Origin: QYOJ01 sp043810345
GTDB lineage: Bacteria; Bacteroidota; Bacteroidia; Bacteroidales; FEN-979
Direction of reading: 5' to 3'
Length of the DNA stretch: 25,434 nucleotides
Assembly: GCA_043810345.1 (NCBI GenBank)
Contig: JBDROF010000011.1
Location: 1 to 25,434, forward strand
Positions 1-8,200 of the stretch are shown in pieces (the stretch's first letter is position 1; the number at the start of each line of letters is the position of its first letter). A model generated the notes under the pieces. It saw nothing but the letters and a program-made list of their open reading frames with translations, ran no database searches and was not told the DNA's origin. The translations under genes and the position numbers were made by a program.

Positions 1-262
1 GCAGGCTAAGAACGAGCTTGGCCTGAAAGAAGAAGTTTCGGAAGATGAAATTAAAAAGGCATACCTTGAAAAAGCAAAAGAGTTCCATCCCGATGCATGT
101 CTGAACAATGTCGACAAAGAAAACTTCAACAGAATTCATAATGCCTATCACACACTGCTTGATTATTCAGCGGGGGTAAGGCAATCATCGAAAGAGGGAA
201 ACATCTTCCTGTCCAAAGAAAAAGTGCTTGAGAATTTGATTTTGGTAAAAATAAAGGAATAA
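1..262 (+). CDS. J-domain protein, C-terminal end (5' end outside window)
   Basis: The reading frame is open from base 2 to the TAA at 260-262. The visible 86 residues include the second half of a DnaJ J-domain: a basic helix (EIKKAYLEKAKEF), the HPD tripeptide encoded at 86-94, and a following helix (ENFNRIHNAYHTLLD). HPD is the residue set J-proteins use to stimulate Hsp70 ATPase. A tail of about 30 residues follows the J-domain. The next gene begins one base after the stop, so this is part of the gas vesicle operon. A J-protein here could bring DnaK to the aggregation-prone gas vesicle proteins; that role is inference. Whether a GvpF/L domain precedes the J-domain cannot be seen because the gene is cut. 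Confidence 0.8.
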   Translation, partial: QAKNELGLKEEVSEDEIKKAYLEKAKEFHPDACLNNVDKENFNRIHNAYHTLLDYSAGVRQSSKEGNIFLSKEKVLENLILVKIKE

Positions 263-263
263 T

Positions 264-1037
264 ATGCAGCGGGACGGAAAATATATTTATTGCATTATTG
301 CTTCGAATTACGATATCAATTTGGGGCCAGTAGGAGTCGGCGGACGTAGCGACCTGGTCACTACTATCGGTTTCGATGGTTTATGTATGGTGGTGAGCGA
401 CCATCCTCTCAGCAAATTCGTAGTGAATCCCGAAAACATGCTTGCGCACCAAAAGGTGATTGAAGAGGTGATGAAGGAATTCAGAAGCGTACTTCCCATC
501 AGGTTTGGCACCATCGCGGCAACCCCCGATGAAATAAGGAACCTGCTGAACCGCAGGTATAGCGAGTTTATGGAATTGCTCAAACAGTTCGAAAATAAAG
601 TGGAACTCAATGTAAGGGGAGTCTGGAAAAACATGGGAATGATTTACAAAGAGATCGACAAAGAGCATGTTGAACTGCAAAAAATCAGGGCCGAAATCGA
701 AAAACTGCATGACCAGGTAAAAAGAAATCTGAAAATTGCTGAAGCCGGAAAATTGGTCGAACATGCTCTGGTTAAAAAGAAAGAGGAGGAAGCAGGAAAG
801 ATTATCGAGGCCTTCCGCAAATCGATTTTCGAATTTAAACATAACAAAACAAGCGGGGATGCCATGTTTATGAATACGGCATTTTTGGTAAACAGCGGCA
901 GAGAGGTCGAATTCGATAACCTCATGGCCGACCTTGGCGTGAAGTATCAGGACCGGAGCGACTTTGTATATACAGCCCCATTGCCGATCTTTAATTTTAT
1001 CGACCTGAAAATTTTTCCCGAAAAATGGGAATTGTAA
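264..1037 (+). CDS. GvpF/GvpL family gas vesicle protein (paralogue 1)
   Basis: This 257-residue protein carries the family hallmarks: an N-terminal strand GKYIYCII (5-12), the block VLPIRFGT (76-83) following a His/Val/Glu-rich helix, a charged coiled-coil-like middle (about 125-195), a late NTAFLV segment and a C-terminal P-x-FNF strand. GvpF/L proteins are needed for gas vesicle assembly; GvpF contacts GvpA and is found on the inner face of the shell in other species. Length is usual for the family. The start lies one base after the stop of the J-domain gene. It is one of four GvpF/L paralogues in this cluster, and is most like the next gene in its first 90 residues. Calling it F or L specifically is not justified from sequence alone. 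Confidence 0.93.
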   Translation: MQRDGKYIYCIIASNYDINLGPVGVGGRSDLVTTIGFDGLCMVVSDHPLSKFVVNPENMLAHQKVIEEVMKEFRSVLPIRFGTIAATPDEIRNLLNRRYSEFMELLKQFENKVELNVRGVWKNMGMIYKEIDKEHVELQKIRAEIEKLHDQVKRNLKIAEAGKLVEHALVKKKEEEAGKIIEAFRKSIFEFKHNKTSGDAMFMNTAFLVNSGREVEFDNLMADLGVKYQDRSDFVYTAPLPIFNFIDLKIFPEKWEL

Positions 1038-1060
1038 AAATAACAGGCAGAAAGGCATTT

Positions 1061-1843
1061 ATGAGCAACGAACTGGAAATACCGAGAGAAGGAAAATACA
1101 TTTATGGGATCATCAGGCATGCCGGCCCGTTAGACTATGGCCCCATCGGAATGGGAAAACGCGCCGACCTGGTTTATGGGATCAATTACAATGATATCAG
1201 CGCCATCGTCAGTAATTCGCCAATCATGATATATGAAGCCCGTAGGGTAAACATGATCGCTCACGAAGAAGTACTTGAGGAAGTTATGAAACGCTTCACG
1301 GTTCTTCCTGTTCGGTTTTCAACCATCTCCGAGCATAATGATGACGCCGGGATCCTGAGAATCCTTGAAAAGGATTATAAAAAATTCGACGACCTGCTTA
1401 ATAAGATGGAAGGCAAGAAAGAACTGGGGCTCAAGATACTTGCAAATGAAGCTGCGATCTATGAAAGTATCATTGAAAAATATGATGAAATCAGGTCACT
1501 CAGGGGAAAATTGATGAACCTGCCTGCCGATAAAACCCATTATCAGCGTATGAAAATCGGCGAAATGGTCGCGGAAGCGCTTAAAAAAGAGACGGAAAAT
1601 TATAAAAATATTATCCTCGATGTTCTTAACCCCCTTGCAGACGACGTGAAGATAAACGATAACTATGGAGAAATGATGATCCTTAACGCTGCATTTCTTA
1701 TTAAAAACACATCAGAACCCGCGTTTGACAAAACGGTGAAGGATTTGGATGAAAAATATGGAGGTTTAATGACCTTCAAATACGTAGGGACATTGCCACC
1801 CTATAATTTTGTTAACCTTGTAATTAACACCAAAGGAATTTAA
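1061..1843 (+). CDS. gvpF: GvpF/GvpL family gas vesicle protein (paralogue 2, GvpF position)
   Basis: This is a 260-residue GvpF/L protein with GKYIYGII at 11-18, VLPVRFST at 81-88, a lysine/glutamate-rich helical middle, LNAAFLI near the C-terminus and a final PPYNFVNL strand. I chose the ATG at 1061 rather than the in-frame ATG at 1025: the earlier one overlaps the previous gene by 13 bases and has no purine-rich site, while AGAAAGG sits a few bases before 1061. The N-terminus then aligns with paralogue 1. It lies immediately before gvpG, the place gvpF holds in the Bacillus megaterium order, hence the symbol. Its role is in shell assembly or nucleation by family membership. Confidence 0.92.
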   Translation: MSNELEIPREGKYIYGIIRHAGPLDYGPIGMGKRADLVYGINYNDISAIVSNSPIMIYEARRVNMIAHEEVLEEVMKRFTVLPVRFSTISEHNDDAGILRILEKDYKKFDDLLNKMEGKKELGLKILANEAAIYESIIEKYDEIRSLRGKLMNLPADKTHYQRMKIGEMVAEALKKETENYKNIILDVLNPLADDVKINDNYGEMMILNAAFLIKNTSEPAFDKTVKDLDEKYGGLMTFKYVGTLPPYNFVNLVINTKGI

Positions 1844-1844
1844 C

Positions 1845-2081
1845 ATGTTTTTAATCGATGATATATTGCTTGCGCCTTTAAAAGGAGTTATTTTTATCGC
1901 AGAGAAAGTCAATGAGGTGATCAAGAAAGAAACGTCGGATGAAGGCGCCATTAAAGAAAGGTTGATGGCATTGCAGTTAAAATTTGAGATGGATGAAATT
2001 GATGAAGAGGAATACGACAAAAGAGAAGATGAATTGTTGAAATTACTTGAAAATATCAGAGAAGAGAAACAAAATAAATAG
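1845..2081 (+). CDS. gvpG: Gas vesicle protein GvpG
   Basis: A 78-residue protein beginning MFLIDDILLAPLKGVIFIA, the characteristic GvpG opening, followed by a highly charged helical region with the IDEEEYDKREDELLKLLE stretch typical of the family. Length matches known GvpG proteins (about 75-90 residues). GvpG is a minor accessory protein needed for gas vesicle formation, thought to act with GvpF/L in assembly. The start codon is one base after the stop of the upstream gvpF, and gvpG is placed directly downstream of it as in Bacillus and haloarchaeal clusters. Confidence 0.93.
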   Translation: MFLIDDILLAPLKGVIFIAEKVNEVIKKETSDEGAIKERLMALQLKFEMDEIDEEEYDKREDELLKLLENIREEKQNK

Positions 2082-2099
2082 CGAAATAAATTTAAAAAT

Positions 2100-2107
2100 G
2101 GGGGAAG
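2100..2107 (+). promoter_or_regulatory. Ribosome binding site deciding the gvpO start
   Basis: GGGGGAAG lies a few bases before the ATG at 2113. It is one of the clearest Shine-Dalgarno sequences in the window and supports 2113 rather than the in-frame ATGs at 2047 (inside gvpG) or 2098. Confidence 0.5.
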
Positions 2108-2112
2108 CAAAA

Positions 2113-2385
2113 ATGAGCACCATAATTGACGTAAAAAAATCAGTAGTTAAGTTCCTGAAAGAGAACATTAAATGCTATGACGTAACGGTCATAAAAATTG
2201 GAAAAGTGAAGGAAAGCTGGAATTCCATAGCAGAGGTATATGAAGACGATTCATTTTTAAAATCAATGAACCTGCCGCCGAAACAGGTAAGGCTGTTTTA
2301 TTCGGTCAGGATGGATGACAAGCTTGAAATTACATCCTTCGAACGACTTAATTCCTTTGAAGGAATGGATAGCGCTGATCAGTAA
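2113..2385 (+). CDS. gvpO: Gas vesicle protein GvpO
   Basis: With the start at 2113 the protein has 90 residues. The central tryptophan followed by an EV-E run (SWNSIAEVYEDD) and the C-terminal LFYSVRMDDKLEITSFERL region match the GvpO pattern of a Trp-containing strand, a Tyr-x-V strand and a final Arg-containing strand. GvpO is an accessory protein required for gas vesicle formation in haloarchaea and found in actinobacterial clusters; its exact biochemical role is not settled. A longer form beginning at 2047 would overlap gvpG by 35 bases, and its added residues look like read-through of a different frame. Spacing to the neighbours is 31 and 27 bases. Confidence 0.82.
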   Translation: MSTIIDVKKSVVKFLKENIKCYDVTVIKIGKVKESWNSIAEVYEDDSFLKSMNLPPKQVRLFYSVRMDDKLEITSFERLNSFEGMDSADQ

Positions 2386-2412
2386 TCTCACTTAATAAAG
2401 GAACCAGTAATT

Positions 2413-3207
2413 GTGATCAAAGAACTGATATATGTTTATTGTATATCAAACAGTCCGCTTGGACTCGTCCGTGATATGGAGTCTGACAGCTTGAAATCTC
2501 TTAAGTTCGATAATTTTTACGTGATCGTTAAATATGTTTCCGAAAGTGAGTTCTCCGAAGAAAACTTTAAAAAGAATTTATCAAATATTCAGTGGTTGGA
2601 ATCCAACGCGCGGGAGCATATCAGGGTAATCAGCATGATCATGGAATCTGGTACCGTAATCCCTTTTAAATTTGGCACTATCTATAATACTAAAGCCAGT
2701 TTGAAAAAATTTATTGAGGATTATTCCGATTCATTGATCGAAAATCTCCTTCATATCGAGTGGAAAGAAGAATGGGCGGTTAAAATGTATTGTGATCTTA
2801 AAGCGCTTAGCGAACAAATTGATGAATTGAGTGAGGAAGCAGCTGCGCTGGAAAAGCAGATCATGGCCAGTTCGCCAGGAAAAGCCTTTTTGCTGAGAAG
2901 AAAAAAATCAGACCTGATCGAAGACGAACTAAACAGACTCAGTAAAAGCTATGGGCAGGAGTATTATAATGAAATTAAAAAGATAAGTGAAGCCACTACA
3001 CTGAACAATCTGCTTCCACAAGAACTTACAGGAAGAGACGACACGATGATCCTCAATGCCTCTTTTCTCGTAATTAAAGATAAGACAATTGACTTTATTT
3101 CTACCATCGGCTCTCTGAAAAAAAAGTATACAGACCTCGGTTTTGATATCGAAATCACCGGTCCCTGGCCGCCATTTAATTTTATCTCCATTAAAGAAAT
3201 ACATTAA
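2413..3207 (+). CDS. gvpL: GvpF/GvpL family gas vesicle protein (paralogue 3, GvpL position)
   Basis: A 264-residue GvpF/L protein starting at GTG, with AAAGGA about ten bases upstream. Hallmarks: LIYVYCIS at 5-12, VIPFKFGT at 82-89, LNASFLV late in the protein and a terminal GPWPPFNFISI strand. The middle is rich in Glu/Lys and probably helical (about 120-200). It is clearly more divergent from paralogues 1 and 2 than they are from each other, lacking the GPIG/VGV loop near the N-terminus. Placement after gvpG and before the GvpA-like gvpS matches gvpL in the B. megaterium order; the symbol rests on that order. The stop overlaps the next start by one base (TAATG). Confidence 0.9.
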   Translation: MIKELIYVYCISNSPLGLVRDMESDSLKSLKFDNFYVIVKYVSESEFSEENFKKNLSNIQWLESNAREHIRVISMIMESGTVIPFKFGTIYNTKASLKKFIEDYSDSLIENLLHIEWKEEWAVKMYCDLKALSEQIDELSEEAAALEKQIMASSPGKAFLLRRKKSDLIEDELNRLSKSYGQEYYNEIKKISEATTLNNLLPQELTGRDDTMILNASFLVIKDKTIDFISTIGSLKKKYTDLGFDIEITGPWPPFNFISIKEIH

Positions 3208-3413
3208 TGCACGATAATGTAATCGACCGGTCTAAAGACATTACCATTCTGGAGTTACTCGACAGGGTGCTGAACAAAGGGGTCATCCTCACCGGCGACA
3301 TTGTAATTTCTGTAGCAGATATCGATCTGGTGTACGTGGGGGTGAAATTAATGTTAAGCTCGGTTGAAACCATGGAGCAATTAAGGTCTGGAAATTCAGT
3401 AGCGGAAAAGTAG
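3207..3413 (+). CDS. gvpS: GvpA-family minor gas vesicle protein, GvpS-like
   Basis: A 68-residue protein that is almost entirely a GvpA-type domain: LLDRVLNKGV, then GDIVISVADIDLVYVGV and LMLSSVETMEQL. The GvpA family (A, J, M, S) shares this helix-strand-strand-helix core. The LTGDIVIS and DLVYVGVKLML wording and the position between gvpL and gvpK point to GvpS rather than the shell protein GvpA. GvpS/J/M are low-abundance paralogues thought to help initiate or cap the shell. The start overlaps the stop of the previous gene by one base, suggesting coupled translation. J or M as a name cannot be excluded. Confidence 0.85.
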   Translation: MHDNVIDRSKDITILELLDRVLNKGVILTGDIVISVADIDLVYVGVKLMLSSVETMEQLRSGNSVAEK

Positions 3414-3435
3414 TTTATTTTTTGATCGTGCAGGA

Positions 3436-4185
3436 ATGAATAAGATGATTTATTCTATATTATCCCTGGGGGAAAAACCTGAGAAGTTAAATTCTCTATT
3501 GGTCGGGATGAAGGGTATTGCAGGGGCCGACTTAAATACTGTTTCCTTCGATAAAATTTCTGCTATAGTGTGCGACATCAACAGAATCGACATGGTTGCA
3601 GATCAATTAAATGCCATTGCTTATGCCGGAGTGATCGAAACCATGGCGCAACATTTTACACTACTTCCTGTTAGATTTGGTTCCGTTATGGAATCCGACG
3701 AAGCGATCATTCACATGCTAAAAAAAAATTATAACGATATTCAGCAAAACCTTTTAAAAGTCGAAAATAAATATGAATTCGGCCTGAAGATATTTTGTGA
3801 GCCCGAGAAATTAAGGGCAGAACTCAGGGCAAAAACAGAAGCTGAACCAATAAGAGAACCTGTACAAAGCAACGAAAATTCAATTTACAGGGATTACCTC
3901 TATAAAAAACTAAAAGAACACCGGTTTGAAGAGTTGCTGTTAGCTCATGTTGATGCGATCATTCAAGATATTACAACATATCTGGTACAATTGAATTCAA
4001 TTCATAAATTCAAAAAGATGACAACGGAAACGAATATCATCGATGCTGTTTTTTTACTCGAAAAAGAGAAAAAAGATGGTTTGATTCGTGCAGTCAAGGA
4101 TTTACAAAACCAATATGCCGGTTTTCGTTTCATGTTGACCGGTCCATGGCCTCCTTACAATTTTGTTGAATTCACCATAAAGTAA
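3436..4185 (+). CDS. GvpF/GvpL family gas vesicle protein (paralogue 4)
   Basis: A 249-residue GvpF/L protein: N-terminal MIYSILSL strand, LLPVRFGS at 76-83, a C-terminal DAVFLL segment and a final GPWPPYNFVEF strand nearly identical in style to the gvpL ending. An insertion-like stretch rich in Glu, Pro and Arg (about 125-150) separates the two halves. An in-frame ATG at 3445 is an equally good start; CAGGA lies about 9 bases before 3445 but only a base or two before 3436. It is placed between gvpS and gvpK, where other known clusters do not usually have another F/L gene. Confidence 0.9.
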   Translation: MNKMIYSILSLGEKPEKLNSLLVGMKGIAGADLNTVSFDKISAIVCDINRIDMVADQLNAIAYAGVIETMAQHFTLLPVRFGSVMESDEAIIHMLKKNYNDIQQNLLKVENKYEFGLKIFCEPEKLRAELRAKTEAEPIREPVQSNENSIYRDYLYKKLKEHRFEELLLAHVDAIIQDITTYLVQLNSIHKFKKMTTETNIIDAVFLLEKEKKDGLIRAVKDLQNQYAGFRFMLTGPWPPYNFVEFTIK

Positions 4186-4193
4186 TCAGCACG

Positions 4194-4538
4194 ATGAGTG
4201 AAAATAAGGTACTATTTAATAGCGGATCGCTTGATGAACTTTCGGAGGAGATCGGGAAACTAACATGCAATGAAGAATCCAGGATAAAGCTCACCCCCGA
4301 CAATGCCGATTCGGGGTTGGCAAAACTGGTGCTCACCCTGGTTGAACTCATCCGGAAACTGGTTGAAAAGCAGGCTATGCGCAGAGTCGATGGGGGTTTA
4401 TTAACCGAAGAGGAAATCGAACGATTAGGCGAAACTCTTATGAAATTAGAGATGAAAATGGAAGAACTGAAAAAACACTTCAACCTCACCGACCGGGACT
4501 TAAATATAAACCTTGGCCCTTTGGGCGATTTGATGTAA
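4194..4538 (+). CDS. gvpK: Gas vesicle protein GvpK
   Basis: A 114-residue protein with the strongly conserved GvpK core: LAKLVLTLVELIRKLVEKQ (about 43-61), then MRRVDGGLLTEEEIERLGE, a helical MKLEMKMEELKKHF stretch and the ending DLNINLGPLGDLM. GvpK is an accessory protein present in essentially all gas vesicle clusters and required for vesicle formation in several of them. Length and ending match the family. It begins 8 bases after the stop of the fourth F/L gene and is the last recognisable gvp gene in the operon. Confidence 0.95.
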   Translation: MSENKVLFNSGSLDELSEEIGKLTCNEESRIKLTPDNADSGLAKLVLTLVELIRKLVEKQAMRRVDGGLLTEEEIERLGETLMKLEMKMEELKKHFNLTDRDLNINLGPLGDLM

Positions 4539-4563
4539 AGAATAAAGCTAGAAGCATTTAACT

Positions 4564-5247
4564 ATGAGAACACTAATATATGTTCCAATCATTCATACAA
4601 GCGCCGATATGGGTTCTCTGGGGAAAGAACTGAAGAGTAAAAGTGTTTCCCAACTCGGAGAAAATAAATGGCAAACACACACCGATACTGTAAATAGCTA
4701 CTGGGATACAATTGAATCCTATTTTCAAAGCATTGATATAAAGATTAAGGGGATAAAAATATATCAGGATGGAATGTTTGTTGATGGGGTACAGGCAATG
4801 GAAATCATTAACGAAGGGATCAAATCAGGCAGTAAAAATTCTGAAATAGTTTCAAGTCTTATCGATCGGGGCGCAATACTTATCAAGACTGAAGATTTTA
4901 AAATGGTCAAAGATGAATACGATGGACTTCAATCTATCATAAAAGCAAAAAATAAACTTTTAAAACTCCTTTTATGGGCCCGTTATAAAATTTCAAAACC
5001 CATTTTTTTAATTAGAAGAGATATATTTATGGCTGGCAGGATTGCTAACACGCTGGGCCAAAACGAAACCGGGATTCTTTTTATTGGAGCTTATCATAAT
5101 ATTACAAAAAGACTGCCTAAAGATATTAAAGTGATTGAATTTAAGGAAATTGCGAAAATCCGAAAATATCAAAAAACACTTCAATCTGATTCTAAATCTA
5201 AAACCCATCAACTTGAGAAGCTTACTCAATATATAGTTAAAAGGTGA
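4564..5247 (+). CDS. Unknown protein linking the gvp genes to a hybrid histidine kinase
   Basis: I do not recognise this 227-residue protein. It begins with a strand-like RTLIYVPIIHTSADMGSLG, has an acidic/Trp-containing N-terminal third (HTDTVNSYWDTIESYF), a mixed middle, a basic hydrophobic helix (about 125-150, LLKLLLWARYKISKPIFLI) and a segment GILFIGAYHNITKRLP followed by a strand VIEF. The GAYHNI piece recalls the G-x-H motif of TraB-like proteins, but the rest does not support that name. There is no signal peptide, and the hydrophobic stretch is too charged to be a clear membrane span. The gene lies 25 bases after gvpK and overlaps the kinase gene by 4 bases, so it should be made together with the kinase. 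A role as sensor or signalling partner is inference only. Confidence 0.85.
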   Translation: MRTLIYVPIIHTSADMGSLGKELKSKSVSQLGENKWQTHTDTVNSYWDTIESYFQSIDIKIKGIKIYQDGMFVDGVQAMEIINEGIKSGSKNSEIVSSLIDRGAILIKTEDFKMVKDEYDGLQSIIKAKNKLLKLLLWARYKISKPIFLIRRDIFMAGRIANTLGQNETGILFIGAYHNITKRLPKDIKVIEFKEIAKIRKYQKTLQSDSKSKTHQLEKLTQYIVKR

Positions 5248-8200
5248 TAAAAATCTTAGCTATCGATGACAATCAGAACAACCTGGTGACTTTGACTGCG
5301 CTGTTCTCCAATGCATTCCCCGACGCACTCATTATTACGGCGCTGTCAGGCAGGGAGGGCATTGAGAAGGCTCTGTCCGAAAGCCCCGATGTGATCCTGC
5401 TCGATCTTGTTATGCCCATCATGGACGGCATTGAAACCTGCAAAAGACTGAAGGAAAACAATTTTCTCAAATGGATCCCGGTTATCATGATCACCGCAAT
5501 CAAAACCGATAGCAAAACCCGTATTAAGGCGCTGGAAACAGGCGTTGAAGCATTCCTGTCAAAACCCATCGATGAAGCCGAACTGGCTGCCCAGGTTTCT
5601 TCGATGATCAGACTGAAACAATCAAGAGATCAGATTCGCCTGGAAAAGATTCAACTTGAAGCGCTGGTAAAGCAACGAACAAAAATCCTGGAAAGTGAAC
5701 TGAAAGAGCGCAAGAAGGCGGAGGATGCTCTGCAACAAAGCGAGGAGCTGTTACGCAATCTCTATAACGATGCACCTGTTGGTCTATACCGGACAACCGT
5801 GGATGGGAAAATATTACTTGCAAATCGTGCGATATATGAAATGCTGGGTTTTTCAACTTTTGGACAGTTTTCAGCGAAAAATCTTGAGGAATGTGGTTTT
5901 GAACCAACCTATCGGCGCGATCAATTCAGTGAACAAATCGAAAAAAATGGGGAAGTCAGAGACTTAGAAGCGAAATGGGTCTGTTCCAATGGTGAAGTTA
6001 TTGTTGTTCGGGAGAATGCAAAAGTCATCTATGATTCTGACGGAAAACCCCTTTATTTTGATGGTACTGTCGAAGACATTACGGAGCGAAAAAAGTTGGA
6101 GGAAAAATTCCAACTGTCGGAAGAAAAGTATCGCACCATGATCGAACAATCCAATGATATGATCTGGACCCTTGATGGGGATGGTGCCTTGACTTATTTT
6201 AACCAACAGTGCGAAGAGATCACGGGTCACCGGTTTAAGGATTGGGAAGGCAAATCATTTGCTCCATTGATCGTGGAGGAAGAATTGTCTTCCATCTTTG
6301 ATATCTTCCACCGTGTGATGAAAGGAGAATCCTTGCATTATGAAGTACATGTGCAGGGCGCTAATGACCGCATTGTTCTTCTTTCTGTCAATACCGCCCC
6401 CATCCTGAAGGCCGGTGAAATTATTGGTACGGCAAGCTTTGGCAGGGATATTACGGATATAAGAAAAGCGGAAGAACAGCTCAGGGCTACCCGCGATTAT
6501 CTGGAAAATTTGCTTGACTATGCAAATGCCGCAATTATCGTATGGGATCCGGATACTACCATTACCAGGTTTAATCATGCTTTTGAACATTTAACGGGAT
6601 ATCGTAGCGGGGAAATGATTGGGAAAAAACTGGAACTCCTTTTCCCTGAATCCACCAAGAGCGAATCCATGAAGAAAATCAACCTTACATTGAAGGGTGA
6701 ATACTGGGAATCGGTTGAAATCCCTATATTATGTAAAAACGGAAATATCCGCACTTTGCTCTCGAACTCAGCCAATATCCATGCAACGGATGGCACAACG
6801 CTTCAGGCAGTGATCGTTCAGGGAATTGATATCACCGACCGAATAAAACAAGATCAGATACAAAAAGCATTGTACAACATTTCTCAGGCAGGTATTGCTG
6901 CAGAGAGCCTTGAATTATTTATGGCAGAGATCCAAAAGGAGCTCAATACCATTATCGATACAACGAATTTTTATATTGCCTTTTACGACGAATCTACCGA
7001 TACGATTTCCATGCCCTTCATGGCTGACCAGAAAGACCGGTTCACCACCTACCCGGCGAATAAAACAATGACCAAATACATGATGGAGTCTCATAAACCA
7101 TTACTGGCGACAAAAGATGATATGCTGGCGTTACAAAAATCAGGGCACATCGATATCCATGGAACGTTATCGGAAATCTGGCTTGGTGCGCCGTTAAAAT
7201 CACATGGGATAGTGACCGGAGCTCTGGTGGTTCAAAGCTATGAAGATCCGAATGCATATGGAAAGCCGGAAATATCGATTCTCGAATTTTTTTCAGTTCA
7301 GATCAGCATGTCAATTGAACGGAAAAAAGCGGAAGAAGAGATAAAAGTTGCCCTGGAGAAAGCGCAGGAGTATGATCGCCTCAAATCTGCCTTTCTGGCA
7401 ACCATATCACATGAATTGCGGACTCCACTGAATGCGGTGATTGGATTTTCCCAGTTGATAGATATGGAAACACCTCAGGATGAAGTGGTGATGATGACTG
7501 AACTCATCCAAAAAAGCGGCCAACATTTACTGAGTATCATAGAGGATATGTTTGATGTCACGCTGATTGAAAGCGGGCAGGTGTCCTTGAATGAGGAAGA
7601 ATTTTTTATCCTCCCCTTCATGGAGAACATTCACAGGATGCTGAAGATAGAACTGGGAAAGGCAAATAAAGAAGAGATTGAGATAGTGTTTCAGGGGGTA
7701 CCTGAAAATCGCGATTTCCTGATTAACACTGACAAATTCAAACTGACCCAGATCCTGATGAATCTGCTAAAGAACGCGTTGAAATTTACACCTGCAGGCC
7801 GTATTGAATATGGGTATAAACCGGAAATACGTGACGGGGAATCTGTTCTCCAATTCTTTGTGAAAGATACCGGAATCGGGATCCCGGAAGAAGCGCGGGG
7901 AATTATTTTTGACGTATTCCGGCAGGTGGATGACTCTCATACCCGTCAGTATGGAGGGACCGGCATCAGTTTATCTGTTGCCAAAAAACTCACGGAGATG
8001 CTGGGAGGGCAAATCTGGGTTGATTCGAAGGAAGGAGAAGGCTCGACCTTTTATTTTACAGTTCCTTACCAGGAGGGAAAAGAGGCCATTCGGCCAGCTG
8101 AAAGTTTCGTGGTATCGTCGCAGAAAGAACTGAGTTTCCCCGGAAAAACTATTCTGATCGCAGAAGATGACGAATCTAATTTTGAGTATCTGCAAATTGT

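Noticed and set aside
381..1058. 225-residue frame on the - strand
   Set aside because: It is a shadow of the first GvpF/L gene with unlikely Phe/Cys/His-rich composition.
1025..1060. Upstream start for the second GvpF/L gene
   Set aside because: It overlaps the previous gene, has no ribosome binding site, and adds residues not shared with the paralogues; the ATG at 1061 fits better.
2047..2112. Upstream start for gvpO
   Set aside because: It lies inside gvpG, and the clear GGGGGAAG site serves the ATG at 2113.
3207..3413. Main shell protein GvpA
   Set aside because: The domain is GvpA-like, but the LTGDIVIS/DLVYVGV wording and position before gvpK fit GvpS; the true GvpA gene is probably upstream of the window.
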